64,000 nucleotides of DNA from Hymenobacter armeniacus (GCF_014699055.1 NZ_JACXAC010000005.1:248001-312000); one strand, 5' to 3'. Positions 1 to 8,127 are shown, counted from the stretch's first letter. The notes: generated from the sequence alone by a model not told the origin. Numbers and translations are program-made.

Positions 1-1218
1 GGTGGTGCCCAGGTTCAGCAAGTCCTGCTGGGTCTGGGTGCGCTTCACCAAGGCTTCGAACAGGAAGGAGGCGTCCACGCCCAGCTTCTCGGTCACTTGG
101 TAGGAGAGGCCCAGCGTGCCAATGGCGCGGTCGGCGTCGGGGGTTTCGGGGGTCACGAAGCCGTCGCGCACGGCCGAGAAGTCGTAGGAAGCGCCGGCGC
201 GCACGGCCAGCTTGTCGCTCACCATGTACTGGCCGCCCACGCGGAAGGCCAGGGCGTCTTGGTAGTTGCGCTTGGAAGTGCTGGTGGCGCTGCCGCCCAC
301 CACGCCCGTGCCGCCGTTGTCGCTGCTGAAGGCGAAATCGAGGGTGCGGTACTGGCTCCAGAAGGTCAGGGCGGCGTCGACGCCCAGGGTCAGCTTGTCG
401 GTCGGGTTGATGCCGATGCCGATGCTGGCCACGGCCGGCAAGGGCAGCGTAGCGGCAAACTTGTTGGCCGTGAACGACGGGTTCACGATGCCGGCGCTGG
501 CGCCCGTGGGCAGGCCGGTGTAGGTGATGCTGCCGTTTTCAACCTTGGCGTCAATCTGCGAGCGGTAGCTCACGCCCACGCCCAGCTTGTCGGAAGGCTT
601 GAAGAAAATGCCGGCGTTGTAGCCAAACTGCGTCTTGGCCTTGCCGTCGAGTTCGATGTGGCCGGGGCCGGTGGGCAGGGGCAGGTCCTTCTGCAGGTTC
701 ACCGAACCGTAGGCCAAAATCATGAGGCCCGCGCCCACGCTCAGCTGCGGCGTGATGGCGTAAGAAAAGGTGGGCTGCACGTACACCGCCTTCAGGTCGA
801 TTTCGGTGAGGGCGTAGCGGCCTTCCCAGCCGTCGGCGTACTTCACTTTGTTGCCGTAGGGCGTGTACACGGCTAAGCCAAACTTGTACTTGGCGTCTTT
901 GGGGCCGAAGCCGGCGTAGAAGTTGAAAGGCGTCACCACGCTGTTTTGGAGGGCTCGCTGGTCGCCGCCGTTTTCGCTGCGGAAGCTGATGCGCGCCAAA
1001 GCGGCGTTCACGCCGAACTGCACGCCATTTTCGCGCACCAGGGCCAAGGCCCCGGGGTTGTAGAACATGGCCGCTTGGTCGAGCGACAAGCCCACGCCGA
1101 CGCCGCCCATGCCGATATTTTTCTGTCCGCCCAGGTTTACCTGAAAGCCGCTGGCCGACGCCGCCGACGCACTGGCTAGCAGCGCACCTCCCGCGAGGAG
1201 TAGTGTTTTTACCGTCAT
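1..1218 (-). CDS. FadL/OmpP1-type outer-membrane porin, 3' end cut by the window
   Basis: 406 codons are visible and the frame stays open to base 1, so the C-terminus lies outside the window. The ATG at 1218 opens a typical signal peptide (about residues 1-22, ending ASASAA) followed by SGFQVNLGGQ, the start of the mature FadL/TodX family. FYNPGAL at residues 52-58 matches the family's conserved NPA region near the N-terminal hatch. The rest alternates aromatic and polar stretches like beta-strands. Family members let long-chain fatty acids or other hydrophobic molecules cross the outer membrane; the substrate here cannot be told. It is divergent from lptB. Other frames across this stretch are longer in places but encode Arg/Ala-rich low-complexity peptides. 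Confidence 0.85.
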   Translation of the reverse strand, partial: MTVKTLLLAGGALLASASAASASGFQVNLGGQKNIGMGGVGVGLSLDQAAMFYNPGALALVRENGVQFGVNAALARISFRSENGGDQRALQNSVVTPFNFYAGFGPKDAKYKFGLAVYTPYGNKVKYADGWEGRYALTEIDLKAVYVQPTFSYAITPQLSVGAGLMILAYGSVNLQKDLPLPTGPGHIELDGKAKTQFGYNAGIFFKPSDKLGVGVSYRSQIDAKVENGSITYTGLPTGASAGIVNPSFTANKFAATLPLPAVASIGIGINPTDKLTLGVDAALTFWSQYRTLDFAFSSDNGGTGVVGGSATSTSKRNYQDALAFRVGGQYMVSDKLAVRAGASYDFSAVRDGFVTPETPDADRAIGTLGLSYQVTEKLGVDASFLFEALVKRTQTQQDLLNLGTT

Positions 1219-1254
1219 ATAAATTAAAATTTGGGGTGGGGTTATTTGAGAGGC

Positions 1255-1281
1255 TAAAAGTAGCGGAAAAATTCAAGTCAA
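1255..1281 (-). promoter_or_regulatory. Candidate promoter of the FadL-type gene
   Basis: On the minus strand TTG (1281-1279) is followed after 16 nt by TACTTTTA (1262-1255), close to the Bacteroidota -33/-7 pair TTG and TAnnTTTG. The spacer is a little shorter than usual. It sits 37 nt upstream of the start codon. Confidence 0.4.
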
Positions 1282-1355
1282 TTGTTAGGCAAGCCGACTG
1301 ATTTTGGCGTTGCATTCGTTTATTTCCCGGGTTCGGCCGCCGTGCCGCAAGCCCC

Positions 1356-1363
1356 TACCTTTG
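1356..1363 (+). promoter_or_regulatory. -7 promoter element TACCTTTG directly before lptB
   Basis: A perfect TAnnTTTG element ends only 4 nt before the lptB ATG. With this element centred at -7 the transcript would start at about 1367, one base before the start codon, so the mRNA would be practically leaderless. No good -33 TTG is visible; the best is TTC at 1332. Confidence 0.5.
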
Positions 1364-1367
1364 CTGT

Positions 1368-2099
1368 ATGATTCTTCGCGCCGACCACCTCATCAAAAAA
1401 TACAAAGCCCGCACCGTCGTCAACGACATGTCGGTGACCGTGGAGCAGGGCGAAATCGTGGGCCTGCTCGGGCCCAACGGCGCCGGCAAAACCACCTGCT
1501 TCTACATGATGGTGGGCATGGTGAAGCCCAACGCCGGCCGCATCTTCCTCGACGACACCGAAATCACGACCATGCCCATCTACCAGCGGGCCCGGCTGGG
1601 CGTGGGCTACCTGGCCCAGGAAGCCAGCGTGTTCCGCGACCTGAGCGTGGAGGAAAACATCATGGCCGTGCTCGAAATGACCAAGCTCAAGAAAGAAGCC
1701 CGCCAGGCCAAGGTGGAAGAACTGCTCGAAGAGTTCAGCTTGGGGCACGTGCGCAAGAACCTGGGCAAGGTGCTGAGCGGCGGCGAGCGCCGCCGCACCG
1801 AAATCGCCCGCGCGCTGGCCGTCGACCCCAAGTTCGTGCTGCTCGACGAGCCGTTCGCGGGCGTCGACCCCATTGCCACCGAAGAAATCCAGGGCATTGT
1901 GGCCAAGCTCAAGCACCGCGGCATCGGCGTGCTCATCACCGACCACGACGTGAACGCCACCCTCAACATCGTGGACCGTGCCTACCTGCTTTTCGAAGGC
2001 AAGCTGTTGAAAGCCGGCACCGCCGAAGAGCTGGCCGGCGACGAAACCGTGCGCCGCGTGTACTTGGGCAAGAATTTCGAGCTCAAGCGCACGTTCTAA
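1368..2099 (+). CDS. lptB: LPS export ABC transporter ATP-binding protein LptB
   Basis: This 243-residue protein is a full-length LptB, the cytoplasmic ATPase that with LptF/LptG extracts lipopolysaccharide from the inner membrane and drives it across the Lpt bridge. Walker A GPNGAGKT is at residues 35-42, the Q-loop near YLAQE (81-85), the signature LSGGE at 136-140, Walker B FVLLDEPF at 156-163 and the switch histidine in TDHD (H193). The C-terminal stretch ending [10 protein letters not shown] is also typical of LptB. No permease or periplasmic Lpt gene is adjacent. The start is fixed by the -7 element 4 nt upstream. Confidence 0.93.
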   Translation: MILRADHLIKKYKARTVVNDMSVTVEQGEIVGLLGPNGAGKTTCFYMMVGMVKPNAGRIFLDDTEITTMPIYQRARLGVGYLAQEASVFRDLSVEENIMAVLEMTKLKKEARQAKVEELLEEFSLGHVRKNLGKVLSGGERRRTEIARALAVDPKFVLLDEPFAGVDPIATEEIQGIVAKLKHRGIGVLITDHDVNATLNIVDRAYLLFEGKLLKAGTAEELAGDETVRRVYLGKNFELKRTF

Positions 2100-2160
2100 A
2101 CGGCTAACGGAGTAGACGCGAAAGAACGTAAGGCCACCACCTATTTCCGCCCACTTGCCT

Positions 2161-3714
2161 ATGCTCGACCAGCTACTCGCCAGCGCCGTTCAATGGAGCA
2201 GCCTGCCCCGGCTGGCCCGCGTGCGCGAGCAGCCCGACGCCCTGCAGGCCCGGCTGCTCACGCACCTGCTGAGCCGGGCCAACGCCACCGAGTGGGGCCG
2301 GCGCTATGGTTTCCGCGAGCACCTGTCGGCCGCGGAGTTTGGCCGGCGCGTGCCCGTGAGCACCTACGAGCAACTGTACCCCGAGTTGGAAAAGGTGCTG
2401 CGCGGCGCTCCCGATGTGCTGTGGCCCGGCCGGCCGCGCTGGTTTGCCAAGAGCAGCGGCACCACCAATGCCCGCAGCAAGTTCATCCCCGTCACGGTCG
2501 AGGCCCTGCACGAATGCCACTACCGCGCCGGCCGCGACATGCTGGCCCTGAGCACGCACTTTTACCCCCAGGAGCGGCTACTGGCCGGCAAAACGCTTTC
2601 GCTGGGCGGCGCCCACGCCGCCAACCCCTTCCGGCCGCAGGAGCCCGCCTCGCGGGCCGGCGACGTGTCGGCCGTCATCATGCAGCAGTTGCCGTGGTGG
2701 GCCGAGCAGCTGCGCACGCCACCGCTCCGGCTGGCGCTGCTAGACGAGTGGGAAGAAAAAATTGAGCGCATAGCCCGGCACGTGCTCCACCAAGACGTGC
2801 GCACCCTGGCCGGCGTGCCCACCTGGATGGTGGTGCTGCTGCGCCGCGTGGTGGCCCTGGCCGGCGCCGACAACATCACGGAGGTGTGGCCGCGGCTGCG
2901 CCTGTTCCTGCACGGCGCCGTGGCGTTTGGGCCCTACCGTGAGCTGTTTCGGCAGCTCATCCCCGATGCGCGCATGCGCTACCTCGAAATCTACAACGCC
3001 TCCGAAGGCTATTTTGCCCTGCAGGACCAGCCCGACAGTGAGGACCTGCTGCTGCTGCTCGACCACGGCATCTACTACGAGTTTCTGCCCGCCGACCAGT
3101 GGGAGGCGCCCAACCCCCGCCCCGTGCCGCTGGCCGAAGTAGAAATGAACCGGGCCTACGCATTGGTTATCAGCACCAACGCGGGCTTGTGGCGCTACCT
3201 CGTGGGCGATACAGTGCGCTTCACCTCGCTGGCGCCCTATCGGGTGCGCATCACCGGGCGCACCAAGCATTTTCTCAATGCGTTTGGCGAGGAAGTGGTT
3301 ATCGAGAACGCCGAAGCTGCGGTGGCCGCTGCCTGCCGGGCCACCGGCGCCGCCGTGCGCGATTTCACCGTGGCCCCGGTGTGGTTCGCAGCCGACAACG
3401 CCGCTTCGCGCGGCGGGCACGAATGGGCCGTGGAGTTCGCCCCCGGCCCCAACCGGCCCGACCTGGCCCGCTTCGGGGCCGTGCTCGACGCCACCCTCTG
3501 CGAATTGAATTCCGATTACGCCGCCAAGCGCCACCGCAGCCTGGCGCTGGCCCCGCCGCAGCTGCGAGCCGTGCCCACCGGCACTTTCGAGGCGTGGCTG
3601 GGCAGCCAGGGCAAGCTGGGCGGGCAGCACAAGGTGCCGCGCCTGCTCAACACCCGCGACGTGCTCGATGCCGTTTTGCAAACGGCCGCGGCCACAGCTG
3701 AAGCGGGGCGTTAA
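2161..3714 (+). CDS. GH3 (auxin-responsive promoter) family adenylating enzyme
   Basis: A 517-residue protein of the GH3 superfamily. Plant members join amino acids to acyl acids such as indole acetate or jasmonate through an acyl-adenylate; bacterial substrates are largely unknown. The ATP-binding motif SSGTT lies at residues 98-102 within WFAKSSGTTNARSKFIP, a second nucleotide motif YNASEGYF comes near residue 280, and GRTKHFLNAFGEEV in the C-terminal half is the hinge seen in the family. I chose the ATG at 2161; a TTG two codons earlier is possible. It follows lptB by 61 nt on the same strand and may be cotranscribed. The family call is strong, the reaction an inference. Confidence 0.85.
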   Translation: MLDQLLASAVQWSSLPRLARVREQPDALQARLLTHLLSRANATEWGRRYGFREHLSAAEFGRRVPVSTYEQLYPELEKVLRGAPDVLWPGRPRWFAKSSGTTNARSKFIPVTVEALHECHYRAGRDMLALSTHFYPQERLLAGKTLSLGGAHAANPFRPQEPASRAGDVSAVIMQQLPWWAEQLRTPPLRLALLDEWEEKIERIARHVLHQDVRTLAGVPTWMVVLLRRVVALAGADNITEVWPRLRLFLHGAVAFGPYRELFRQLIPDARMRYLEIYNASEGYFALQDQPDSEDLLLLLDHGIYYEFLPADQWEAPNPRPVPLAEVEMNRAYALVISTNAGLWRYLVGDTVRFTSLAPYRVRITGRTKHFLNAFGEEVVIENAEAAVAAACRATGAAVRDFTVAPVWFAADNAASRGGHEWAVEFAPGPNRPDLARFGAVLDATLCELNSDYAAKRHRSLALAPPQLRAVPTGTFEAWLGSQGKLGGQHKVPRLLNTRDVLDAVLQTAAATAEAGR

Positions 3715-3831
3715 CTGCTTGCTGGTGAAACCGGCAGCGCCAACTGGCAGAGAAAAAACAGGCGTTTAGCGAGGATAAAGCAACATTCAGGCGACTAAAT
3801 ATGGCTCGGTGAACGATAATAATGCAAAAAG

Positions 3832-3845
3832 CGGTAATATTACCG
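3832..3845. promoter_or_regulatory. Perfect 14-nt palindrome before a small membrane-protein gene
   Basis: CGGTAATATTACCG is an exact palindrome ending 8 nt before the ATG at 3854. Its symmetry and place suggest an operator or a short hairpin in the leader. If translation began at an upstream GTG (3809) it would instead lie in coding sequence. Confidence 0.35.
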
Positions 3846-3853
3846 TAACGTTC

Positions 3854-4117
3854 ATGCCTATGTCCTATACTACTCAAGCACCTGCAGCCAAGAAATCGGC
3901 TTATCAGCGCCCGTATAAAACGCGCAGCCAACGCCGCATGGCCGACCGCCGCAAGCACGACGAAACCGCCGATTTTAAGTTCCTGGTAAGGGTGGCCGTG
4001 GGCATTGGCCTGCTGCTGCTGCTGGCGGTGGGCTTCGCCATTAAGGGCATGGCCGACAGCAGCGACGCCGCCGCGCCCGTGGCGCTGACGACGCGTGGCC
4101 TCCCGGCCGCCGCGTAG
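3854..4117 (+). CDS. Small single-span membrane protein, unknown function
   Basis: The 87-residue product has a basic N-terminal half (SQRRMADRRKHDE) followed by one hydrophobic helix, FLVRVAVGIGLLLLLAVGFA, and a short Ala/Pro-rich tail. This suits an inner-membrane protein with a cytoplasmic basic N-terminus. Start choice: ATG at 3854 or 3860; a GTG at 3809 would add 15 residues that look less protein-like. It is convergent with the next gene, 17 nt away. I do not recognise the family. Confidence 0.6.
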   Translation: MPMSYTTQAPAAKKSAYQRPYKTRSQRRMADRRKHDETADFKFLVRVAVGIGLLLLLAVGFAIKGMADSSDAAAPVALTTRGLPAAA

Positions 4118-4134
4118 GCGCTTGCGCCCCCGCG

Positions 4135-4917
4135 CTATTCGTCCAGCATGTTGCCCAGCAGGCCGCCCAGCACGCCGCCGCTTTCCTTCTGGGCGTTGCC
4201 GCCGCCGGGCGCCAGGGCACGGATGAGCTTTTTGACGGGCATGGACTGCAGCCACACGCGGCCCGTGCCTTGCAGCGTGGCCAGCAGCAGGCCCTCGCCC
4301 CCAAAAATCATGGACTTGAGGCCGCCGGCCCGGGCCACGCTAAAATCGATGCTGGGCTCAAAAGCCACCACGCAGCCCGTGTCCACGCGCAGCAGCTCGT
4401 TGTTCAGCTTTTTCTCGATGATGGTGCCCCCGGCGTGCACGAAGGCCTTGCCGTCGCCGGTCAGCTTCTGCAGGATAAAGCCCTCACCGCCAAACAGGCC
4501 GGCCCCGAATTTCTGGTTGAAGTGCAGGCTGATTTTGGTGCCCCGCGCCGCGGCCAGAAAGCCGTCTTTCTGCACAATGAGGCCGGCGGGCATGTCGCGC
4601 AGGTTGATGGGAATAATGGTGCCGGGGTAGGGGGCCGAAAACGCCACCCGGCTTTTGCCGTAGCCGCCCCGGTGCGTGAAGTGCGTGAGGAACAGCGACT
4701 CGCCGGTAATCAGGCGCGTGCCGGCCGAGAACAGTTTGCCCATAAAGCCCTGGTCGGGCTCGGAGCCGTCGCCCATTTTGGTTTCGAAGGCGATGCCTTC
4801 TTCCATGTACACCATGGCCCCGGCCTCGGCAATAACGGTTTCGTTGGGGTCGAGCTCTACTTCGAGCACTTGAATGTCGGAGCCGAGGATGCGGTAATCA
4901 ACGTCGTGGGAGGTCAT
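4135..4917 (-). CDS. AIM24/TIGR00266 family protein
   Basis: 260 residues of the TIGR00266 (AIM24-like) family, a double-stranded beta-helix fold of unknown biochemical role. Typical features are [20 protein letters not shown] near the N-terminus, the Gly-rich segments [17 protein letters not shown] and [20 protein letters not shown], and a Gly-rich tail ([14 protein letters not shown]). No signal peptide or membrane helix is seen, so it is probably cytoplasmic. A perfect -7 element lies upstream (4953-4946), giving a leader of about 25 nt. Confidence 0.85.
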   Translation of the reverse strand: MTSHDVDYRILGSDIQVLEVELDPNETVIAEAGAMVYMEEGIAFETKMGDGSEPDQGFMGKLFSAGTRLITGESLFLTHFTHRGGYGKSRVAFSAPYPGTIIPINLRDMPAGLIVQKDGFLAAARGTKISLHFNQKFGAGLFGGEGFILQKLTGDGKAFVHAGGTIIEKKLNNELLRVDTGCVVAFEPSIDFSVARAGGLKSMIFGGEGLLLATLQGTGRVWLQSMPVKKLIRALAPGGGNAQKESGGVLGGLLGNMLDE

Positions 4918-4945
4918 GGCGCAAAAGCAGAAAGGGTGATGCGGC

Positions 4946-4953
4946 CAAAGATA
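4946..4953 (-). promoter_or_regulatory. -7 element TATCTTTG of the AIM24-family gene
   Basis: Reading leftward, TATCTTTG matches TAnnTTTG exactly and would start transcription near 4942, 25 nt before the ATG at 4917. No TTG is found at the usual spacing. Confidence 0.4.
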
Positions 4954-5018
4954 GGCGTCGGCTCAAATTCCGGCTTTTCAAAAAATCGGCGGGGGAACAA
5001 TATTTTGAATTTGCTGCG

Positions 5019-5045
5019 TTGAGAAAGCAACGTCAACTAACTTTA
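5019..5045 (+). promoter_or_regulatory. Candidate promoter of the YwqK-like lipoprotein gene
   Basis: TTG (5019-5021) and TAACTTTA (5038-5045), 16 nt apart, resemble the Bacteroidota promoter and lie 25 nt before the ATG at 5071 in a locally AT-rich stretch. Confidence 0.4.
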
Positions 5046-5070
5046 TAGTTGTTGCTAACCCTTTCGCCAC

Positions 5071-5655
5071 ATGTACCTTTCTCGCTTGCTGCTGCTGTTC
5101 GGTCTCGCTGTTCTTCTGCATGCCTGCGCCGGGGCACGCGGCTTTTGGAATCCCAACCGTTCGGACCGCCACGGCCTGGCCCGGGGCCGCTGGCGCACCT
5201 ACCACGACGACGCCAAAAAGCAGCTGTTCACCAGCGGCCAGTACCGCCACGGGCGACCGGTGCGCACGTTTCGCTATTTCTCGGCCACGGGGGCGCTCGA
5301 GCGCTCCGAGGTGTACGGGCGCGACGGGCTGTGCGAAGTCACTTATTGGCACCCCGACGGCAAAGTGGCACGGCGCGGCACCGCGCAGTGGGTCACGGGC
5401 CAGGGCAAGGCCCCGCGCTTCTATTGGTACGGCCCCTGGACAAGCTACGACCCCGCCGGCCAGGTTACCGACGTGCAAACTTATATCGACGGCACCATCA
5501 CGCGCGCCGAGAAGTACGAAGACGGCAAGCTCACGCAGGTCGAAACCTACGAAGGCAATAAAACCACCCGTACAGAATCGTACCAGGACGGCCAGCTCAT
5601 CCGGGTCGAGACCTTTGAGAAAGGCCTGCGCACGGGCAACACCAATACCTTGTAG
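5071..5655 (+). CDS. YwqK/MORN-repeat lipoprotein
   Basis: A 194-residue lipoprotein. Residues 1-18 are hydrophobic and end in LHAC, a plausible lipobox, so the mature protein would be anchored through Cys19. The rest is made of short repeats of the YwqK/MORN type, each around a Y-x-D-G-x-L/V core: YGRDGLCEVTYW, WHPDGKVARRG, YIDGTITRAEKYEDGKL and SYQDGQLIRVETF. Such repeats form beta-hairpin ladders; in some databases the family is labelled as a toxin-antitoxin YwqK antitoxin, but there is no toxin here and I do not follow that label. Convergent with the next gene. Confidence 0.75.
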   Translation: MYLSRLLLLFGLAVLLHACAGARGFWNPNRSDRHGLARGRWRTYHDDAKKQLFTSGQYRHGRPVRTFRYFSATGALERSEVYGRDGLCEVTYWHPDGKVARRGTAQWVTGQGKAPRFYWYGPWTSYDPAGQVTDVQTYIDGTITRAEKYEDGKLTQVETYEGNKTTRTESYQDGQLIRVETFEKGLRTGNTNTL

Positions 5656-5664
5656 CGCGGCCGT

Positions 5665-6057
5665 CTATTCGTCCAGCGGCAGCTCGCCGCGCGTTTCGGC
5701 GGCTTCCTTGTCGGGGTCGCCCACGGCTTTTTTGCGTTTGGCCTCGCGGCTGGTGCGCCGCATAAACTCTTCGTCCGTCTCTTCGGGCTCGGGCGCGTGC
5801 TCGGCGTCGGCAATGGGGAACGCCTCGTCCTCGGTTTCGTCGGGGCCCGGCTTCTCGCCAAACTGGCCGGCGCGGTCCACCAGCTTTTTGTCGCGCACGT
5901 GCCGGCCCAGAAACTGGTTGATTTGCTCGATGCTGTAGTTGGAGGTGATTTCCCCGAGCGGGTTCACCCCGATTTCGAAGCCTTCAAGCTCCTTGTGAAC
6001 GCGGGCCTTTTTGTCGGGGTCGGCGGCTTTCTTCGGTTTGACGGGTTTTTTGGCCAT
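5665..6057 (-). CDS. Conserved hypothetical charged protein
   Basis: 130 residues, very rich in Lys, Glu, Asp and Pro, without membrane segments. A Lys/Pro-rich head (MAKKPVKPKKAAD) precedes the most protein-like stretch, FEIGVNPLGEITSNYSIEQI, followed by FLGRHVRDKKL; the acidic C-terminal half looks disordered. I do not know its function. It lies between gltX and the convergent lipoprotein gene, 121 nt downstream of gltX and beyond the gltX terminator, so it probably has its own promoter. Confidence 0.7.
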   Translation of the reverse strand: MAKKPVKPKKAADPDKKARVHKELEGFEIGVNPLGEITSNYSIEQINQFLGRHVRDKKLVDRAGQFGEKPGPDETEDEAFPIADAEHAPEPEETDEEFMRRTSREAKRKKAVGDPDKEAAETRGELPLDE

Positions 6058-6126
6058 AACGGAAAAGTTGGGCAGATGTGAACCACTTTACGCGAATTCG
6101 GGCCCGCGGGTGAACCGGCCGGGCAT

Positions 6127-6154
6127 AAAAAAGGCCGGCCCGAAGGCCAGCCTT
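6127..6154 (-). terminator. Rho-independent terminator of gltX
   Basis: A 10-bp GC-rich stem (6131-6140 with 6145-6154) closed by a TTCG loop on the minus strand is followed by a run of T. It lies 24 nt after the gltX stop codon. Confidence 0.8.
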
Positions 6155-6178
6155 TTCATTCTCCTGCCAAAAAGCGGC

Positions 6179-7735
6179 CTACGCGCGCGACGCCAGGCGC
6201 TCCACGGCGGCCCGCAGGCGGGTAGCCACTTCGCCGCTGCCCAGAATGGCCAGCGCTTCGAACAAGTCGGGGCCGGCGGCGGCACCGGTCACGGCCACAC
6301 GCAGGGCCTGCAACACCTGGCCGGGCTTCATGCCCTGAGCTTCGACGGTCTGGTTGAAGATGCTTTTCAGGACCTCGGCGTTGGCGCTGGGCTCGGAGTT
6401 GTCGGGCAGGGCGTCGGCGTAGGCGGCCAGGGCGGCACTCACTTGCGCGTTCCATTTCTTGCTGATGACGGCCTCGTCGTATTCGGTCGGGGCCTCGAAG
6501 AAGTACTTGGCTTCCTGCCAGAAATCGTGCGGGAAGCTCACCCGCTCCTTCATCACGCCCACAATTTGCTCGGCTTTCTCTTGCGAGCAGGCAATGCCGT
6601 GCTCCTGCAGGGCCGTGAGCAGGTAGGGGGCCAGTTCGGCGTCGGACTTGGCGCGCAGGTAGTGCTCGTTGTACCACTTCACCTTGTTCTGGTCGAACTT
6701 GGCCGGCGACTTGCTCACCCGCTCAATGGAAAAGGCCTGAATCAGCTCGTCCATCGAGAAAATCTCCTGCTGCGTGCCGGGATTCCAGCCCAAGAAGGCC
6801 AGGAAGTTCACCAGGGCTTCGGGCAGGTAGCCGTCCTCGCGGTAGCCGCGGCTCACGGTGGGCTCGCCGGTTTCGCCGTCGATGCCGTGCCACTCCAGCG
6901 GGAACACCGGGAAGCCCAGGCGGTCGCCGTCGCGCTTGCTGAGTTTGCCGGTGCCATCGGGCTTGAGCAGCAGGGGCAGGTGGGCAAACTGCGGCATGGT
7001 CTTTTCCCAGCCCAGGTAGCGGTAGAGCAGCACGTGCAGCGGCGCGCTCGGCAGCCATTCCTCGCCCCGGATGACGTGCGAAATTTCCATCAAATGGTCG
7101 TCCACGATGTTGGCGAGGTGGTAGGTCGGCATGCCGTCCGACTTCATCAGCACCTTGTCGTCGATGGCCGAGGAGTGCACCACCACCCAGCCGCGAATCA
7201 AATCCTGGAAGCGAACCTCTTCTTTGCGAGGCACTTTCAAGCGAATGACGTATTGAGCGCCGCTGTCCAGCAACTGCTTCACCTCGTCCTCGGGCAGGGT
7301 GAGGGAGTTGCGCATCTGAGCGCGGGTGATGCTGTTATACTGCGGGTTGGGGACCTTGGCGGCCTGCAGGCGGGCGCGCATGGCGTCCAGCTCCTCGGGC
7401 GTGTCGAAGGCGTAGTAAGCGTGGCCGTCGGCGATGAGCTGGTCGGCGTACTGCTTGTACATGGGCTTGCGCTCGCTCTGCTTGTAGGGGCCGTGGGGGC
7501 CGCCCACGCCCTGGCCCTCGTCGATGACGATGCCGCACCAGGCCAGGGCTTCGAGGATGTACTCCTCGGCCCCAGGCACGAAGCGGTTCTGGTCGGTGTC
7601 CTCGATGCGGAGCAGCATCTTGCCGCCCAGCTTGCGGGCCAACAGGTAGTTATACAGCGCAGTGCGCACGCCGCCGATGTGCAGCGGCCCGGTGGGCGAG
7701 GGCGCAAAGCGCACCCGAACTTCTCTTTCAGTCAT
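6179..7735 (-). CDS. gltX: Glutamate--tRNA ligase
   Basis: A 518-residue class I synthetase charging tRNA-Glu. The HIGH-type motif reads HIGG at residues 19-22 within FAPSPTGPLHIGG, and the KMSKS-type motif reads KLSKR at 264-268. Length and C-terminal anticodon-binding helices agree with bacterial GltX. The ATG at 7735 gives MTEREVRVRFAPSPTG, the family N-terminus; an upstream TTG would place a perfect hairpin inside the coding sequence and is rejected. The leader carries a -7 element and a hairpin that begins at the predicted transcription start. Confidence 0.95.
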   Translation of the reverse strand: MTEREVRVRFAPSPTGPLHIGGVRTALYNYLLARKLGGKMLLRIEDTDQNRFVPGAEEYILEALAWCGIVIDEGQGVGGPHGPYKQSERKPMYKQYADQLIADGHAYYAFDTPEELDAMRARLQAAKVPNPQYNSITRAQMRNSLTLPEDEVKQLLDSGAQYVIRLKVPRKEEVRFQDLIRGWVVVHSSAIDDKVLMKSDGMPTYHLANIVDDHLMEISHVIRGEEWLPSAPLHVLLYRYLGWEKTMPQFAHLPLLLKPDGTGKLSKRDGDRLGFPVFPLEWHGIDGETGEPTVSRGYREDGYLPEALVNFLAFLGWNPGTQQEIFSMDELIQAFSIERVSKSPAKFDQNKVKWYNEHYLRAKSDAELAPYLLTALQEHGIACSQEKAEQIVGVMKERVSFPHDFWQEAKYFFEAPTEYDEAVISKKWNAQVSAALAAYADALPDNSEPSANAEVLKSIFNQTVEAQGMKPGQVLQALRVAVTGAAAGPDLFEALAILGSGEVATRLRAAVERLASRA

Positions 7736-7746
7736 GGGAATGCAAA

Positions 7747-7773
7747 AGCGCGTTCCGGTTCTCGGAACGCGCT
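7747..7773 (-). promoter_or_regulatory. Perfect 11-bp hairpin at the 5' end of the gltX mRNA
   Basis: AGCGCGTTCCG (7747-7757) and its exact complement (7763-7773) flank a 5-nt loop. On the minus strand the stem is followed by TTTT and then the ATG 11 nt further on. The -7 element predicts a start at about 7771, so the hairpin would be the first thing transcribed. It resembles a terminator or a 5' protective stem-loop. Confidence 0.6.
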
Positions 7774-7774
7774 G

Positions 7775-7782
7775 CAAAGGTA
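7775..7782 (-). promoter_or_regulatory. -7 element TACCTTTG of gltX
   Basis: A perfect TAnnTTTG on the minus strand, 39 nt before the gltX ATG. At 19 nt spacing the -33 position reads TTC and falls in the repeat at 7792-7823. Confidence 0.5.
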
Positions 7783-7791
7783 AGGCGAAGG

Positions 7792-7876
7792 GCAGTAGCG
7801 CGAACTTTGTAGTTCGCGCTACCGCGCCATCTCAACGATTATCGCACTGCCACGCGAACTACAACGCTCGCGCTAC
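7792..7876. repeat. REP-like pair: two copies in inverted orientation
   Basis: Copy 1 is a perfect 12-bp hairpin: GTAGCGCGAACT (7795-7806) and its complement (7811-7822) with loop TTGT. Copy 2, on the minus strand at 7849-7876, shares CAGTAGCGCGA and TTGTAGTTCGCG with copy 1 but its arms no longer pair fully. Both sit between gltX and a small membrane-protein gene. Confidence 0.6.
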
Positions 7877-7878
7877 TG

Positions 7879-8070
7879 CTAGTCTCGGTTCTTGAAGCCC
7901 AGCCAGAGCACCAGCCCCAGCAGCGTGATGCCGCCCCGAATGCCCCAGGCCACAGCCGGGCCCCACCGGTCAATCCACGTCAGAAACACGTAGTGAATGT
8001 TGGGATTGATGAGCGGCAACACCAAGGAAATGAGCCCAATGATGAGCAAGCCGAGTCCAAGTTCTTTCAT
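7879..8070 (-). CDS. Small two-span membrane protein
   Basis: 63 residues, almost wholly two hydrophobic helices: GLGLLIIGLISLVLPLI near the N-terminus and GIRGGITLLGLVLWLGF near the C-terminus, linked by a loop with IHYVFLTWIDRWG. The charged ends (MKEL and KNRD) fit a small inner-membrane protein. It is 57 nt downstream of the RidA gene on the same strand and could be cotranscribed. Function unknown. Confidence 0.65.
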   Translation of the reverse strand: MKELGLGLLIIGLISLVLPLINPNIHYVFLTWIDRWGPAVAWGIRGGITLLGLVLWLGFKNRD

Positions 8071-8127
8071 AAAGAGAAGGGGGGTTGAGGTGAAACAGGC
8101 CCCTCAAACGCCCTTCGCGCCAGCTTA

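Noticed and set aside
97-876. Long plus-strand open frame opposite the FadL-type gene
   Set aside because: It encodes Gly/Ala/His/Val-rich low-complexity sequence, as expected on the antisense of a GC-rich gene. The minus-strand frame has a signal peptide and family motifs.
6011-7783. 590-codon plus-strand open frame opposite gltX
   Set aside because: It is antisense to an unmistakable GltX and its translation is rich in Gly, His, Val and Leu without domains.
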